Part shown: one piece after another, positions 11,483 through 23,600 of the stretch
How the letters are laid out: every line of letters begins with the position of its first letter
Position numbering within the stretch: position 1 is the first letter of the stretch
Assembly: GCA_964036275.1 (NCBI GenBank)
Contig: CAXIWQ010000005.1
Span: forward strand, 55,106-119,105
Length of the DNA stretch: 64,000 nucleotides
Source of the DNA: Litoditis marina
Taxonomy: Eukaryota; Nematoda; Chromadorea; Rhabditida; Rhabditidae
Direction: 5' to 3'
Translations under genes and position numbers: made by a program
The notes under the pieces: model-generated
The model's input: only the letters and a program-made list of their open reading frames with translations
Databases searched by the model: none
What the model was told of the DNA's origin: nothing

Positions 11483-13756
11483 AAGCTCTGTATCGAAACT
11501 CAGAAAGTTCGAATTTTGGCCGCGCTGATATTCAATCGGCCGGGTTCCGAAGTTTTCACCGGTCAACCTGAAGATTGTAAATAGGTCAATTGTTTCATGT
11601 TAGTTGTTACTATAAGTGGAAAGATAGTCCAATTAAGTAGTAACAGCGTACTAAAGGTGTTTCATGTATACAAGCTCTGTATCGAAACTAAGAAAGTTCG
11701 AATTTTGGCCGCGCTGATATTGAATCGGCCGGATTGCGAAGTTTTCACAGGTCAATCTGAAGATTGTACGAAGGCCAATTGTTTCATAATAGTTGTTACA
11801 ATAAGTGGGAAGATAGTCCAATTGAGTAGTAACAGTGTACTAAAGGTTTTTCATGTATACAAGCTCTGTATCGAAACTCAGAAAGTTCGAATTTTGGCCG
11901 CGCTGATATTCAATCCGCCGGATTCCGAAGTTTTCACAGGTCAATCTGAAGATTGTAAGGAGGCCAATTGTTCCATGGTAGTTGTTACTATAAGTGGAAA
12001 GATAGTCCAATTAAGTAGTAACAGCGTACTAAAGGTTTTTCATGTATACAAGCTCTGTATCGAAACTCAGAAAGTTCGAATTTTGGCCGCGCTGATATTG
12101 AATCGGCCGGATTTCGAAGTTTTCACCGGTCAATCTGAAGATTGTAAGGAGGCCAATTGTTTCAAGTTAGTTGTTACTATAAGTGGAAAGATAGTCCAAT
12201 TAAGTAGTAACAGCGTACTAAAGGTTTTTCATGTATACAAGCTCTGTATCGAAACTAAGAAAGTTCGAATTTTGGCCGCGCTGATATTGAATCGGCCGGA
12301 TTGCGAAGTTTTCACCGGTCAATCTGAAGATTGTAAGGAGGCCAATTGTTTCATGGTAGTTGTTACCATAAGTGGGAAGATAGTCCAATTGAGTAGTAAT
12401 AGCGTACTAAAGGTTTTTCATGTATACAAGCTCTGTATCGAAACTCAGAAAGTTCGAATTTTGGCCGCGCTGATATTCAATCCGCCGGATTCCGAAGTTT
12501 TCACAGGTCAATCTGAAGATTGTAAGGAGGCCAATTGTTCCATGGTAGTTGTTACTATAAGTGGAAAGATAGTCCAATTAAGTAGTAACAGCGTACTAAA
12601 GGTGTTTCATGTATACAAGCTCTGTATCGAAACTAAGAAAGTTCGAATTTTGGCCGCGCTGATATTGAATCGGCCGGATTGCGAAGTTTTCACAGGTCAA
12701 TCTGAAGATTGTACGAAGGCCAATTGTTTCATAATAGTTGTTACAATAAGTGGGAAGATAGTCCAATTGAGTAGTAACAGTGTACTAAAGGTTTTTCATG
12801 TATACAAGCTCTGTATCGAAACTCAGAAAGTTCGAATTTTGGCCGCGCTGATATTCAATCCGCCGGATTCCGAAGTTTTCACAGGTCAATCTGAAGATTG
12901 TAAGGAGGCCAATTGTTCCATGGTAGTTGTTACTATAAGTGGAAAGATAGTCCAATTAAGTAGTAACAGCGTACTAAAGGTTTTTCATGTATACAAGCTC
13001 TGTATCGAAACTCAGAAAGTTCGAATTTTGGCCGCGCTGATATTGAATCGGCCGGATTTCGAAGTTTTCACCGGTCAATCTGAAGATTGTAAGGAGGCCA
13101 ATTGTTTCAAGTTAGTTGTTACTATAAGTGGAAAGATAGTCCAATTAAGTAGTAACAGCGTACTAAAGGTTTTTCATGTATACAAGCTCTGTATCGAAAC
13201 TAAGAAAGTTCGAATTTGGCCGCGCTGATATTGAATCGGCCGGATTGCGAAGTTTTCACCGGTCAATCTGAAGATTGTAAGGAGGCCAATTGTTTCATGG
13301 TAGTTGTTACCATAAGTGGGAAGATAGTCCAATTGAGTAGTAATAGCGTACTAAAGGTTTTTCATGTATACAAGCTCTGTATCGAAACTCAGAAAGTTCG
13401 AATTTTGGCCGCGCTGATTATCAATCGGCCGGATTCCGAAGTTTTCACAGGTCCATCTGAAGATTGTAAAAAAAACAATTGTTTCAAGTTAGTTGTTACT
13501 ATAAGTGGAAAGATAGTCCAATTAAGTAGTGACAGTGTACTAAAGGTTTTACATGTATACAAGCTCTGTATCGAAACTCAGAAAGTTCGAATTTTGGCCG
13601 CGCTGATATTCAATCGGCCGGATTCCGAAGTTTTCACAGGTCAATCTGAAGATTGTAAGAAAACCAATTGTTCCATGGTAGTTGTTACTATAAGTGGGGA
13701 GATAGTCCAACTGAGTAGTAACAGTGTACTAAAGGTTTTTCATGTAGACAAGCTCT
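11483..13756 (+). repeat. 189-bp satellite array, block D (between LINE copies 3 and 4)
   Basis: Twelve monomers less one base. The 2568-bp spacing equals 12 x 189 plus 301 minus 1, and the missing base is the T lost from CGAATTTTGG at about 13214-13217. Monomer variants 11597-12360 recur at about 12540-13300, showing an internal five-monomer duplication (945 bp). Confidence 0.95.
13214..13217 (+). other. 1-bp deletion (T run) in a satellite monomer
   Basis: CGAATTTTGG reads CGAATTTGG here. It shifts the satellite frame and exactly explains the one-base shortfall in the spacing of LINE copies 3 and 4. Confidence 0.85.
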
Positions 13757-14050
13757 TCGAATCTCTGCCCATATGTCGAAGAGTCGTTGGTCCCTGATCG
13801 TTTCCGAGTGGCGCCCGTTTGATCGAGAACGGGTGCGTGGCCGTCCAATGGTCCGTTGGCGTGATGAACTTGTCGAGGCAGTTCGGAGTTATAACCGAAC
13901 CGTGAGAAGAGGCCGAGTCCGGCCACCTAATATCCGTGGCGAAGAGATATTCCGAGTATGCAGAGATAAAGATATCTGGAGGGCAGTCAAGGAACACCAT
14001 TTCGCAACGATTTGAAGTGATCTAATAAATCTTGAAATCTTGAAATCTTA
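13757..14050 (+). mobile_element. 5'-truncated LINE 3' end, copy 4
   Basis: Last copy of the 294-bp fragment, flanked by AAGCTCT at 13750-13756 and 14051-14057. Its left flank is the CATGTAGAC type shared with copy 3. No further copy appears to the right in the window, including the whole inverted arm. Confidence 0.88.
13758..14015 (+). pseudogene. Reverse transcriptase C-terminal remnant, LINE copy 4
   Basis: Same truncated LINE polyprotein tail as the other copies, with RGRP..RW.DEL and the terminal RDKDIW motif, ending at TGA. No active-site segment is present. Confidence 0.82.
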
Positions 14051-15586
14051 AAGCTCTGTATCGAAACTCAGAAAGTTCGAATTTTGGCCGCGCTGATATT
14101 CAATCGGCCGGGTTCCGAAGTTTTCACCGGTCAACCTGAAGATTGTAAATAGGTCAATTGTTTCATGTTAGTTGTTACTATAAGTGGAAAGATAGTCCAA
14201 TTAAGTAGTAACAGCGTACTAAAGGTGTTTCATGTATACAAGCTCTGTATCGAAACTAAGAAAGTTCGAATTTTGGCCGCGCTGATATTGAATCGGCCGG
14301 ATTGCGAAGTTTTCACAGGTCAATCTGAAGATTGTACGAAGGCCAATTGTTTCATAATAGTTGTTACAATAAGTGGGAAGATAGTCCAATTGAGTAGTAA
14401 CAGTGTACTAAAGGTTTTTCATGTATACAAGCTCTGTATCGAAACTCAGAAAGTTCGAATTTTGGCCGCGCTGATATTCAATCCGCCGGATTCCGAAGTT
14501 TTCACAGGTCAATCTGAAGATTGTAAGGAGGCCAATTGTTCCATGGTAGTTGTTACTATAAGTGGAAAGATAGTCCAATTAAGTAGTAACAGCGTACTAA
14601 AGGTTTTTCATGTATACAAGCTCTGTATCGAAACTCAGAAAGTTCGAATTTTGGCCGCGCTGATATTGAATCGGCCGGATTTCGAAGTTTTCACCGGTCA
14701 ATCTGAAGATTGTAAGGAGGCCAATTGTTTCAAGTTAGTTGTTACTATAAGTGGAAAGATAGTCCAATTAAGTAGTAACAGCGTACTAAAGGTTTTTCAT
14801 GTATACAAGCTCTGTATCGAAACTAAGAAAGTTCGAATTTTGGCCGCGCTGATATTGAATCGGCCGGATTGCGAAGTTTTCACCGGTCAATCTGAAGATT
14901 GTAAGGAGGCCAATTGTTTCATGGTAGTTGTTACCATAAGTGGGAAGATAGTCCAATTGAGTAGTAATAGCGTACTAAAGGTTTTTCATGTATACAAGCT
15001 CTGTATCGAAACTCAGAAAGTTCGAATTTTGGCCGCGCTGATTATCAATCGGCCGGATTCCGAAGTTTTCACAGGTCCATCTGAAGATTGTAAAAAAAAC
15101 AATTGTTTCAAGTTAGTTGTTACTATAAGTGGAAAGATAGTCCAATTAAGTAGTGACAGTGTACTAAAGGTTTTACATGTATACAAGCTCTGTATCGAAA
15201 CTCAGAAAGTTCGAATTTTGGCCGCGCTGATATTGAATCGGCCGGATTTCGAAGTTTTCACCGGTCAACCTGAAGATTGTAAATAGGTCAATTGTTTCAT
15301 GTTAGTTGTTACTATAAGTGGAAAGATAGTCCAATTAAGTAGTAACAGCGTACTAAAGGTTTTTCATGTATACAAGCTCTGTATCGAAACTCAGAAAGTT
15401 CGAATTTTGGCCGCGCTGATATTCAATCGGCCGGATTTCGAAGTTTTCACAGGTCAATCTGAAGATTGTAAGAAAACCAATTGTTTCATGGTAGTTGTTA
15501 CTATAAGTGGGAAGATAGTCCAATCAAGTAGTAACAGTGTACTAAAGGTTTTTCATGTAGACAAGCTCTGTATCGAAACTCAGAAA

Positions 15587-15618
15587 GTTCGAATTTTGGC
15601 CGGTTCGAATTTTGGCCG
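15587..15618 (+). repeat. 16-bp tandem duplication within a monomer, site 1
   Basis: GTTCGAATTTTGGCCG occurs twice in a row (15587-15602, 15603-15618). It adds 16 bp and shifts the satellite frame. The same event is seen at 16170-16201 and, with one substitution, at 17131-17162 and 19226-19257. Confidence 0.9.
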
Positions 15619-16169
15619 CGCTGATATTCAATCGGCCGGATTCCGAAGTTTTCACAGGTCAATCTGAAGATTGTAAGAAAACCAATTGTTTCATGGTAGT
15701 TGTTACTATAAGTGGGGAGATAGTCCATTTAAGTAGTACCAGTGTACTAAAGGTTTTTCATGTATACAAGCTCTGTATCAAAACTTAGAAGGTTCGAATT
15801 TTGGCCACGCTGATATTCAATCGGCCGGATTCCGAAGTTTTCACAGGTCAATCTGAAGATTGTAAGAAAACCAATTGTTTCATGGTAGTTGTTACTATAA
15901 GTGGGGAGATAGTCCAATTAAGTAGTAACAGTGTCCTAAAGGTTGTTCATGTATACAAGCTCTGTATCGAAACTCAGAAAGTTCGAATTTTGGCCGCGCT
16001 GATATTCAATCGGCCGGATTCCGAAGTTTTCACCGGTCAACCTGAAGATTGTAAATAGGTCAATTGTTTCAAGTTAGTTGTTACTATAAGTGGAAAGATA
16101 GTCCAATTAAGTAGTAATAGCGTACTTAAGGTTTTTCATGTATACAAGCTCTGTATCGAAACTCAGAAA

Positions 16170-16201
16170 GTTCGAATTTTGGCCGGTTCGAATTTTGGCC
16201 G
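16170..16201 (+). repeat. 16-bp tandem duplication within a monomer, site 2
   Basis: Exact duplication of GTTCGAATTTTGGCCG, as at 15587. The two sites are 583 bp apart, which is 3 x 189 plus 16, as expected if the marked monomer was copied as part of a block. Confidence 0.9.
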
Positions 16202-17130
16202 CGCTGATATTCAATCGGCCGGATTCCGAAGTTTTCACAGGTCAATCTGAAGATTGTACGAAGGCCAATTGTTTCATAATAGTTGTTACAATAAGTGGGA
16301 AGATAGTCCAATTGAGTAGTAACAGTGTACTAAAGGTTTTTCATGTATACAAGCTCTGTATCGAAACTCAGAAAATTCGAATTTTGGCCGCGCTGATATT
16401 CAATCGGCCGGATTCCGAAGTTTTCACAGGTCAATCTGAAGATTGTAAGAAAACCAATTGTTTCATGGTAGTTGTTACTATACGTGGGGAGATAGTCCAT
16501 TTAATTAGTACCAGTGTACTAAAGGTTTTTCATGTATACAAGCTCTGTATCAAAACTCAGAAGGTTCGAATTTTGGCCGCGCTGATATTCAATCGGCCGG
16601 ATTCCGAAGTTTTCACAGGTCAATCTGAAGATTGTAAGAAAACCAATTGTTTCATGGTAGTTGTTACTATAAGTGGGGAGATAGTCCAATTAAGTAGTAA
16701 CAGTGGCCTAAAGGTTGTTCATGTATACAAGCTCTGTATCGAAACTCAGAAAGTTCGAATTTTGGCCGCGCTGATATTCAATCGGCCGGATTCCGAAGTT
16801 TTCACCGGTCAACCTGAAGATTGTAAATAGGTCAATTGTTTCAAGTTAGTTGTTACTATAAGTGGAAAGACAGTCCAATTAAGTAGTAATAGCGTACTAA
16901 AGGTTTTTCATGTATACAAGCTCTGTATCGAAACTCAGAAAGTTCGAATTTTGGCCGCGCTGATATTCAATCGCCCGGATTCCGAAGTTTTCACAGGTCA
17001 ATCTGAAGATTGTAAGAAAACCAATTGTTTCATGGTAGTTGTTACTATAAGTGGGAAGATAGTCCAATCAAGTAGTAACAGTGTACTAAAGGTTTTTCAT
17101 GTAGACAAGCTCTGTATAGAAACTCAGAAA

Positions 17131-17162
17131 GTTCGAATTTTGGCCGGGTCGAATTTTGGCCG
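17131..17162 (+). repeat. 16-bp tandem duplication within a monomer, site 3
   Basis: The second unit reads GGTCGAATTTTGGCCG, one base different from site 1. The same altered form occurs at 19226-19257, exactly 2095 bp further on. Confidence 0.9.
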
Positions 17163-19225
17163 CGCTGATATTCAATCGGCCGGATTCCGAAGTTTTCACA
17201 GGTCAATCTGAAGATTGTAAGAAAACCAATTGTTTCATGGTAGTTGTTACTATAAGTGGGCAGATAGTCCATTTAAGTAGTACCAGTGTACTAAAGGTTT
17301 TTCATGTATACAAGCTCTGTATCAAAACTCAGAAGGTTCGAATTTTGGCCGCGCTGATATTCAATCGGCCGGATTCCGAAGTTTTCACAGGTCAATCTGA
17401 AGATTGTAAGAAAACCAATTGTTTCATGGTAGTTGTTACTATAAGTGGGGAGATAGTCCAATTAAGTAGTAACAGTGTCCTAAAGGTTTTTCATGTATAC
17501 AAGCTCTGTATCGAAACTCAGAAAGTTCGAATTTTGGCCGCGCTGATATTGAATCGGCCGGATTTCGAAGTTTTCACCGGTCAATCTGAAGATTGTAAGG
17601 AGGCCAATTGTTTCATGGTAGTTGTTACCATAAGTGGGAAGATAGTCCAATTGAGTAGTAACAGTGTACTAAAGGTTTTACATGTATACAAGCTCTGTAT
17701 CGAAACTCAGAAAGTTCGAATTTTGGCCGCGCTGATATTGAATCGGCCGGATTTCGAAGTTTTCACCGGTCAATCTGAAGATTGTAAGAAAACCAATTGT
17801 TTCATGGTAGTTGTTACTATAAGTGGAGAGATAGTCCATTTAAGTAGTACCAGTGTACTAAAGGTTTTTCATGTATACAAGCTCTGTATCAAAACTCAGA
17901 AGGTTCGAATTTTGGCCGCGCTGATATTCAATCGGCCGGATTCCGAAGTTTTCACAGGTCAATCTGAAGATTGTAAGAAAACCAATTGTTTCATGGTAGT
18001 TGTTACTATAAGTGGGGAGATAGTCCAATTAAGTAGTAACAGTGTCCTAAAGGTTGTTCATGTATACAAGCTCTGTATCGAAACTCAGAAAGTTCGAATT
18101 TTGGCCGCGCTGATATTCAATCGGCCGGATTCCGAAGTTTTCACAGGTCAATCTGAAGATTGTAAGAAAACCAATTGTTTCATGGTAGTTGTTACTATAA
18201 GTGGGGAGATAGTCCAATTAAGTAGTAACAGTGTCCTAAAGGTTTTTCATGTATACAAGCTCTGTATCGAAACTCAGAAAGTTCGAATTTTGGCCGCGCT
18301 GATATTGAATCGGCCGGATTTCGAAGTTTTCACCGGTCAATCTGAAGATTGTAAGGAGGCCAATTGTTTCATGGTAGTTGTTACCATAAGTGGGAAGATA
18401 GTCCAATTGAGTAGTAACAGTGTACTAAAGGTTTTACATGTATACAAGCTCTGTATCGAAACTCAGAAAGTTCGAATTTTGGCCGCGCTGATATTGAATC
18501 GGCCGGATTTCGAAGTTTTCACCGGTCAATCTGAAGATTGTAAGAAAACCAATTGTTTCATGGTAGTTGTTACTATAAGTGGAGAGATAGTCCATTTAAG
18601 TAGTACCAGTGTACTAAAGGTTTTTCATGTATACAAGCTCTGTATCAAAACTCAGAAGGTTCGAATTTTGGCCGCGCTGATATTCAATCGGCCGGATTCC
18701 GAAGTTTTCACAGGTCAATCTGAAGATTGTAAGAAAACCAATTGTTTCATGGTAGTTGTTACTATAAGTGGGGAGATAGTCCAATTAAGTAGTAACAGTG
18801 TCCTAAAGGTTGTTCATGTATACAAGCTCTGTATCGAAACTCAGAAAGTTCGAATTTTGGCCGCGCTGATATTCAATCGGCCGGATTCCGAAGTTTTCAC
18901 CGGTCAACCTGAAGATTGTAAATAGGTCAATTGTTTCAAGTTAGTTGTTACTATAAGTGGAAAGATAGTCCAATTAAGTAGTAATAGCGTACTAAAGGTT
19001 TTTCATGTTTACAAGCTCTGTATCGAAACTCAGAAAGTTCGAATTTTGGCCGCGCTGATATTCAATCGGCCGGATTCCGAAGTTTTCACAGGTCAATCTG
19101 AAGATTGTAAGAAAACCAATTGTTTCATGGTAGTTGTTACTATAAGTGGGAAGATAGTCCAATCAAGTAGTAACAGTGTACTAAAGGTTTTTCATGTAGA
19201 CAAGCTCTGTATCGAAACTCAGAAA

Positions 19226-19257
19226 GTTCGAATTTTGGCCGGGTCGAATTTTGGCCG
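19226..19257 (+). repeat. 16-bp tandem duplication within a monomer, site 4
   Basis: Copy of site 3 including its private G, spaced 2095 bp (11 monomers plus 16 bp). It confirms duplication of the whole 16951-19045 unit. Confidence 0.9.
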
Positions 19258-20011
19258 CGCTGATATTCAATCGGCCGGATTCCGAAGTTTTCACAGGTCA
19301 ATCTGAAGATTGTAAGAAAACCAATTGTTTCATGGTAGTTGTTACTATAAGTGGGCAGATAGTCCATTTAAGTAGTACCAGTGTACTAAATGTTTTTCAT
19401 GTATACAAGCTCTGTATCAAAACTCAGAAGGTTCGAATTTTGGCCGCGCTGATATTCAATCGGCCGGATTCCGAATTTTCACAGGTCAATCTGAAGATTG
19501 TAAGAAAACCAATTGTTTCATGGTAGTTGTTACTATAAGTGGGGAGATAGTCCAATTAAGTAGTAACAGTGTCCTAAAGGTTTTCATGTATACAAGCTCT
19601 GTATCGAAACTCAGAAAGTTCGAATTTTGGCCGCGCTGATATTGAATCGGCCGGATTTCGAAGTTTTCACCGGTCAATCTGAAGATTGTAAGGAGGCCAA
19701 TTGTTTCATGGTAGTTGTTACCATAAGTGGGAAGATAGTCCAATTGAGTAGTAACAGTGTACTAAAGGTTTTACATGTATACAAGCTCTGTATCGAAACT
19801 CAGAAAGTTCGAATTTTGGCCGCGCTGATATTGAATCGGCCGGATTTCGAAGTTTTCACCGGTCAATCTGAAGATTGTAAGGAGGCCAATTGTTTCATCG
19901 TAGTTGTGACCATAAGTGGGAAGATAGTCCAACTGAGTAGTAACAGCGTACTAAAGGTTTTACATGTATACAAGCTCTTTATCGAAACTCAGAAAGTTCG
20001 AATTTTGGCCG

Positions 20012-20025
20012 CGCTGATCGGCCGG
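20012..20025 (+). other. 7-bp deletion in a monomer, first copy
   Basis: CTGAT-ATTGAAT-CGGCCGG has lost ATTGAAT, giving CTGATCGGCCGG, with the junction at 20018/20019. The identical deletion recurs at 22468/22469, 2450 bp away, which is 13 monomers minus 7 bp. Confidence 0.85.
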
Positions 20026-20645
20026 ATTTCGAAGTTTTCACCGGTCAACCTGAAGATTGTAAATAGGTCAATTGTTTCAAGTTAGTTGTTACTATAAGTG
20101 GAAAGATAGTCCAATTAAGTAGTAACAGCGTACTAAAGGTTTTTCATGTTTACAAGCTCTGTATCGAAACTCAGAAAGTTCGAATTTTGGCCGCGCTGAT
20201 ATTCAATCGGCCGGATTCCGAAGTTTTCACAGGTCAATCTAAAGATTGTAAAAAAACAAATTGTTTCATGGTGGTTGTTACTATAAGTGGGGAGATAGTC
20301 CAACTGAGTAGTAACAGTGTACTAAAGGTTTTTCATGTTGACAAGCTCTGTATCGAAACTCAGAAAGTTCGAATTTTGGCCGCGCTGATATTGAATCGGC
20401 CGGATTTCGAAGTTTTCACAGGTCAATCTGAAGATTGTACGAAGGCAAATTGTTTCATAATAGTTGTTACAATAAGTGGGAAGATAGTCCAATTAAGTGG
20501 TAACAGTGTACGGAAGGTTTTTCATGTATACAAGCTCTGTATCGAAACTCAGAAAGTTCGAATTTTGGCCGCGCTGATATTCAATCGGCCGGGTTCCGAA
20601 GTTTTCACCGGTCAACCTGAAGATTGCAAATAGGTCAATTGTTTC

Positions 20646-23600
20646 ATGTTAGTTGTTACTATAAGTGGAAAGATAGTCCAATTAAGTAGTAACAGCGTAC
20701 TAAAGGTGTTTCATGTATACAAGCTCTGTATCGAAACTAAGAAAGTTCGAATTTTGGCCGCGCTGATATTGAATCGGCCGGATTGCGAAGTTTTCACAGG
20801 TCAATCTGAAGATTGTACGAAGGCAAATTGTTTCATAATAGTTGTTACAATAAGTGGGAAGATAGTCCAATTAAGTGGTAACAGTGTACGGAAGGTTTTT
20901 CATGTATACAAGCTCTGTATCGAAACTCAGAAAGTTCGAATTTTGGCCGCGCTGATATTCAATCGGCCGGGTTCCGAAGTTTTCACCGGTCAACCTGAAG
21001 ATTGCAAATAGGTCAATTGTTTCATGTTAGTTGTTACTATAAGTGGAAAGATAGTCCAATTAAGTAGTAACAGCGTACTAAAGGTGTTTCATGTATACAA
21101 GCTCTGTATCGAAACTAAGAAAGTTCGAATTTTGGCCGCGCTGATATTGAATCGGCCGGATTGCGAAGTTTTCACAGGTCAATCTGAAGATTGTACGAAG
21201 GCCAATTGTTTCATAATAGTTGTTACAATAAGTGGGAAGATAGTTCAATTGAGTAGTAACAGTGTACTAAAGGTTTTTCATGTATACAAGCTCTGTATCG
21301 AAACTCAGAAAGTTCGAATTTTGGCCGCGCTGATATTCAATCGGCCGGGTTCCGAAGTTTTCACCGGTCAACCTGAAGATTGCAAATAGGTCAATTGTTT
21401 CATGTTAGTTGTTACTATAAGTGGAAAGATAGTCCAATTAAGTAGTAACAGCGTACTAAAGGTTTTTCATGTATACAAGCTCTGTATCGAAACTAAGAAA
21501 GTTCGAATTTTGGCCGCGCTGATATTGAATCGGCCGGATTGCGAAGTTTTCACAGGTCAATCTGAAGATTGTACGAAGGCCAATTGTTTCATAATAGTTG
21601 TTACAATAAGTGGGAAGATAGTTCAATTGAGTAGTAACAGTGTACTAAAGGTTTTTCATGTATACAAGCTCTGTATCGAAACTCAGAAAGTTCGAATTTT
21701 GGCCGCGCTGATATTCAATCGGCCGGATTCCGAAGTTTTCACAGGTCAATCTGAAGATTGTAAGAAAACCAATTGTTTCATGGTAGTTGTTACCATAAGT
21801 GGGAAGATAGTCCAATTGAGTAGTAACAGTGTACTAAAGATTTTTCATGTATACAAGCTCTGTATCGAAACTCAGAAGGTTCGAATTTTGGCCGCGCTGA
21901 TATTCAATCGGCCGGATTCCGAAGTTTTCACAGGTCAATCTGAAGATTGTAAGAAAACCAATTGTTTCATGGTAGTTGTTACTATAAGTGGGGAGATAGT
22001 CCAATTAAGTAGTAACAGTGTACTAAAGGTTTTTCATGTATACAAGCTCTGTATCAAAACTCAGAAGGTTCGAATTTTGGCCGCGCTGATATTCAATCGG
22101 CCGGATTCCGAAGTTTTCACAGGTCAATCTGAAGATTGTAAATAGGTCAATTGTTTCATGGTAGTTGTTACTATAAGTGGGGAGATAGTGCAATTAAGTA
22201 GTAACAGTGTCCTTAAGGTTTTTCATGTATACAAGCTCTGTATCGAAACTCAGAAAGTTCGAATTTTGGCCGCGCTGATATTGAATCAGCCGGATTTCGA
22301 AGTTTTCACGGGTCAATCTGAAGATTGTAAGGAGGCCAATTGTTTCATGGTAGTTGTGACCATAAGTGGGAAGATAGTCCAATTGAGTAGTAACAGTGTA
22401 CTGAAGGTTTTACATGTATACAAGCTCTTTATCGAAACTCAGAAAGTTCGAATTTTGGCCGCGCTGATCGGCCGGATTTCGAAGTTTTCACCGGTCAACC
22501 TGAAGATTGTAAATAGGTCAATTGTTTCAAGTTAGTTGTTACTATAAGTGGAAAGATAGTCCAATTAAGTAGTAACAGCGTACTAAAGGTTTTTCATGTT
22601 TACAAGCTCTGTATCGAAACTCAGAAAGTTCGAATTTTGGCCGCGCTGATATTCAATCGGCCGGATTCCGAAGTTTTCACAGGTCAATCTGAAGATTGTA
22701 AGAAAACCAATTGTTTCATGGTGGTTGTTACTATAAGTGGGGAGATAGTCCAACTGAGTAGTAACAGTGTACTAAAGGTTTTTCATGTAGACAAGCTCTG
22801 TATCGAAACTCAGAAAGTTCGAATTTTGGCCGCGCTGATATTGGATCGGCCGGATTCCGAAGTTTTCACAGGTCAATCTGAAGATTGTAAATAGGTCAAT
22901 TGTTTCAAGTTAGTTGTTACTATAAGTGGAAAGATAGTACAATTAAGTAGTAACAGCGTACTAAAGGTTTTTCATGTTTACAAGCTCTGTATCGAAACTC
23001 AGAAAGTTCGAATTTTGGCCGCGCTGATATTCAATCGGCCGGGTTCCGAAGTTTTCACCGGTCAACCTGAAGATTGTAAATAGGTCAATTGTTTCATGTT
23101 AGTTGTTACTATAAGTGGAAAGATAGTCCAATTAAGTAGTAACAGCGTACTAAAGGTGTTTCATGTATACAAGCTCTGTATCGAAACTAAGAAAGTTCGA
23201 ATTTTGGCCGCGCTGATATTGAATCGGCCGGATTGCGAAGTTTTCACAGGTCAATCTGAAGATTGTAAGAAAACCAATTGTTTCATGGTGGTTGTTACTA
23301 TAAGTGGGGAGATAGTCCAACTGAGTAGTAACAGTGTACTAAAGGTTTTTCATGTAGACAAGCTCTGTATCGAAACTCAGAAAGTTCGAATTTTGGCCGC
23401 GCTGATATTCAATCGGCCGGGTTCCGAAGTTTTCACCGGTCAACCTGAAGATTGTAAATAGGTCAATTGTTTCATGTTAGTTGTTACTATAAGTGGAAAG
23501 ATAGTCCAATTAAGTAGTAACAGCGTACTAAAGGTGTTTCATGTATACAAGCTCTGTATCGAAACTCAGAAAGTTCGAATTTTGGCCGCGCTGATATTCA

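Larger units (their letters stand above)
14051..20645 (+). repeat. 189-bp satellite array, block E1 (16-bp-duplication HORs)
   Basis: About 35 monomers without LINE copies. This block is marked by monomers with a 16-bp internal tandem duplication at 15587, 16170, 17131 and 19226, and by variants reading CATTTAAGTAGTACCAG. The segment starting at 16951 repeats from 19046 with a 2095-bp period, equal to 11 x 189 plus 16. A monomer lacking 7 bp lies at 20018/20019. One-base deletions near 19477 and 19581 break the open frame. Confidence 0.95.
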
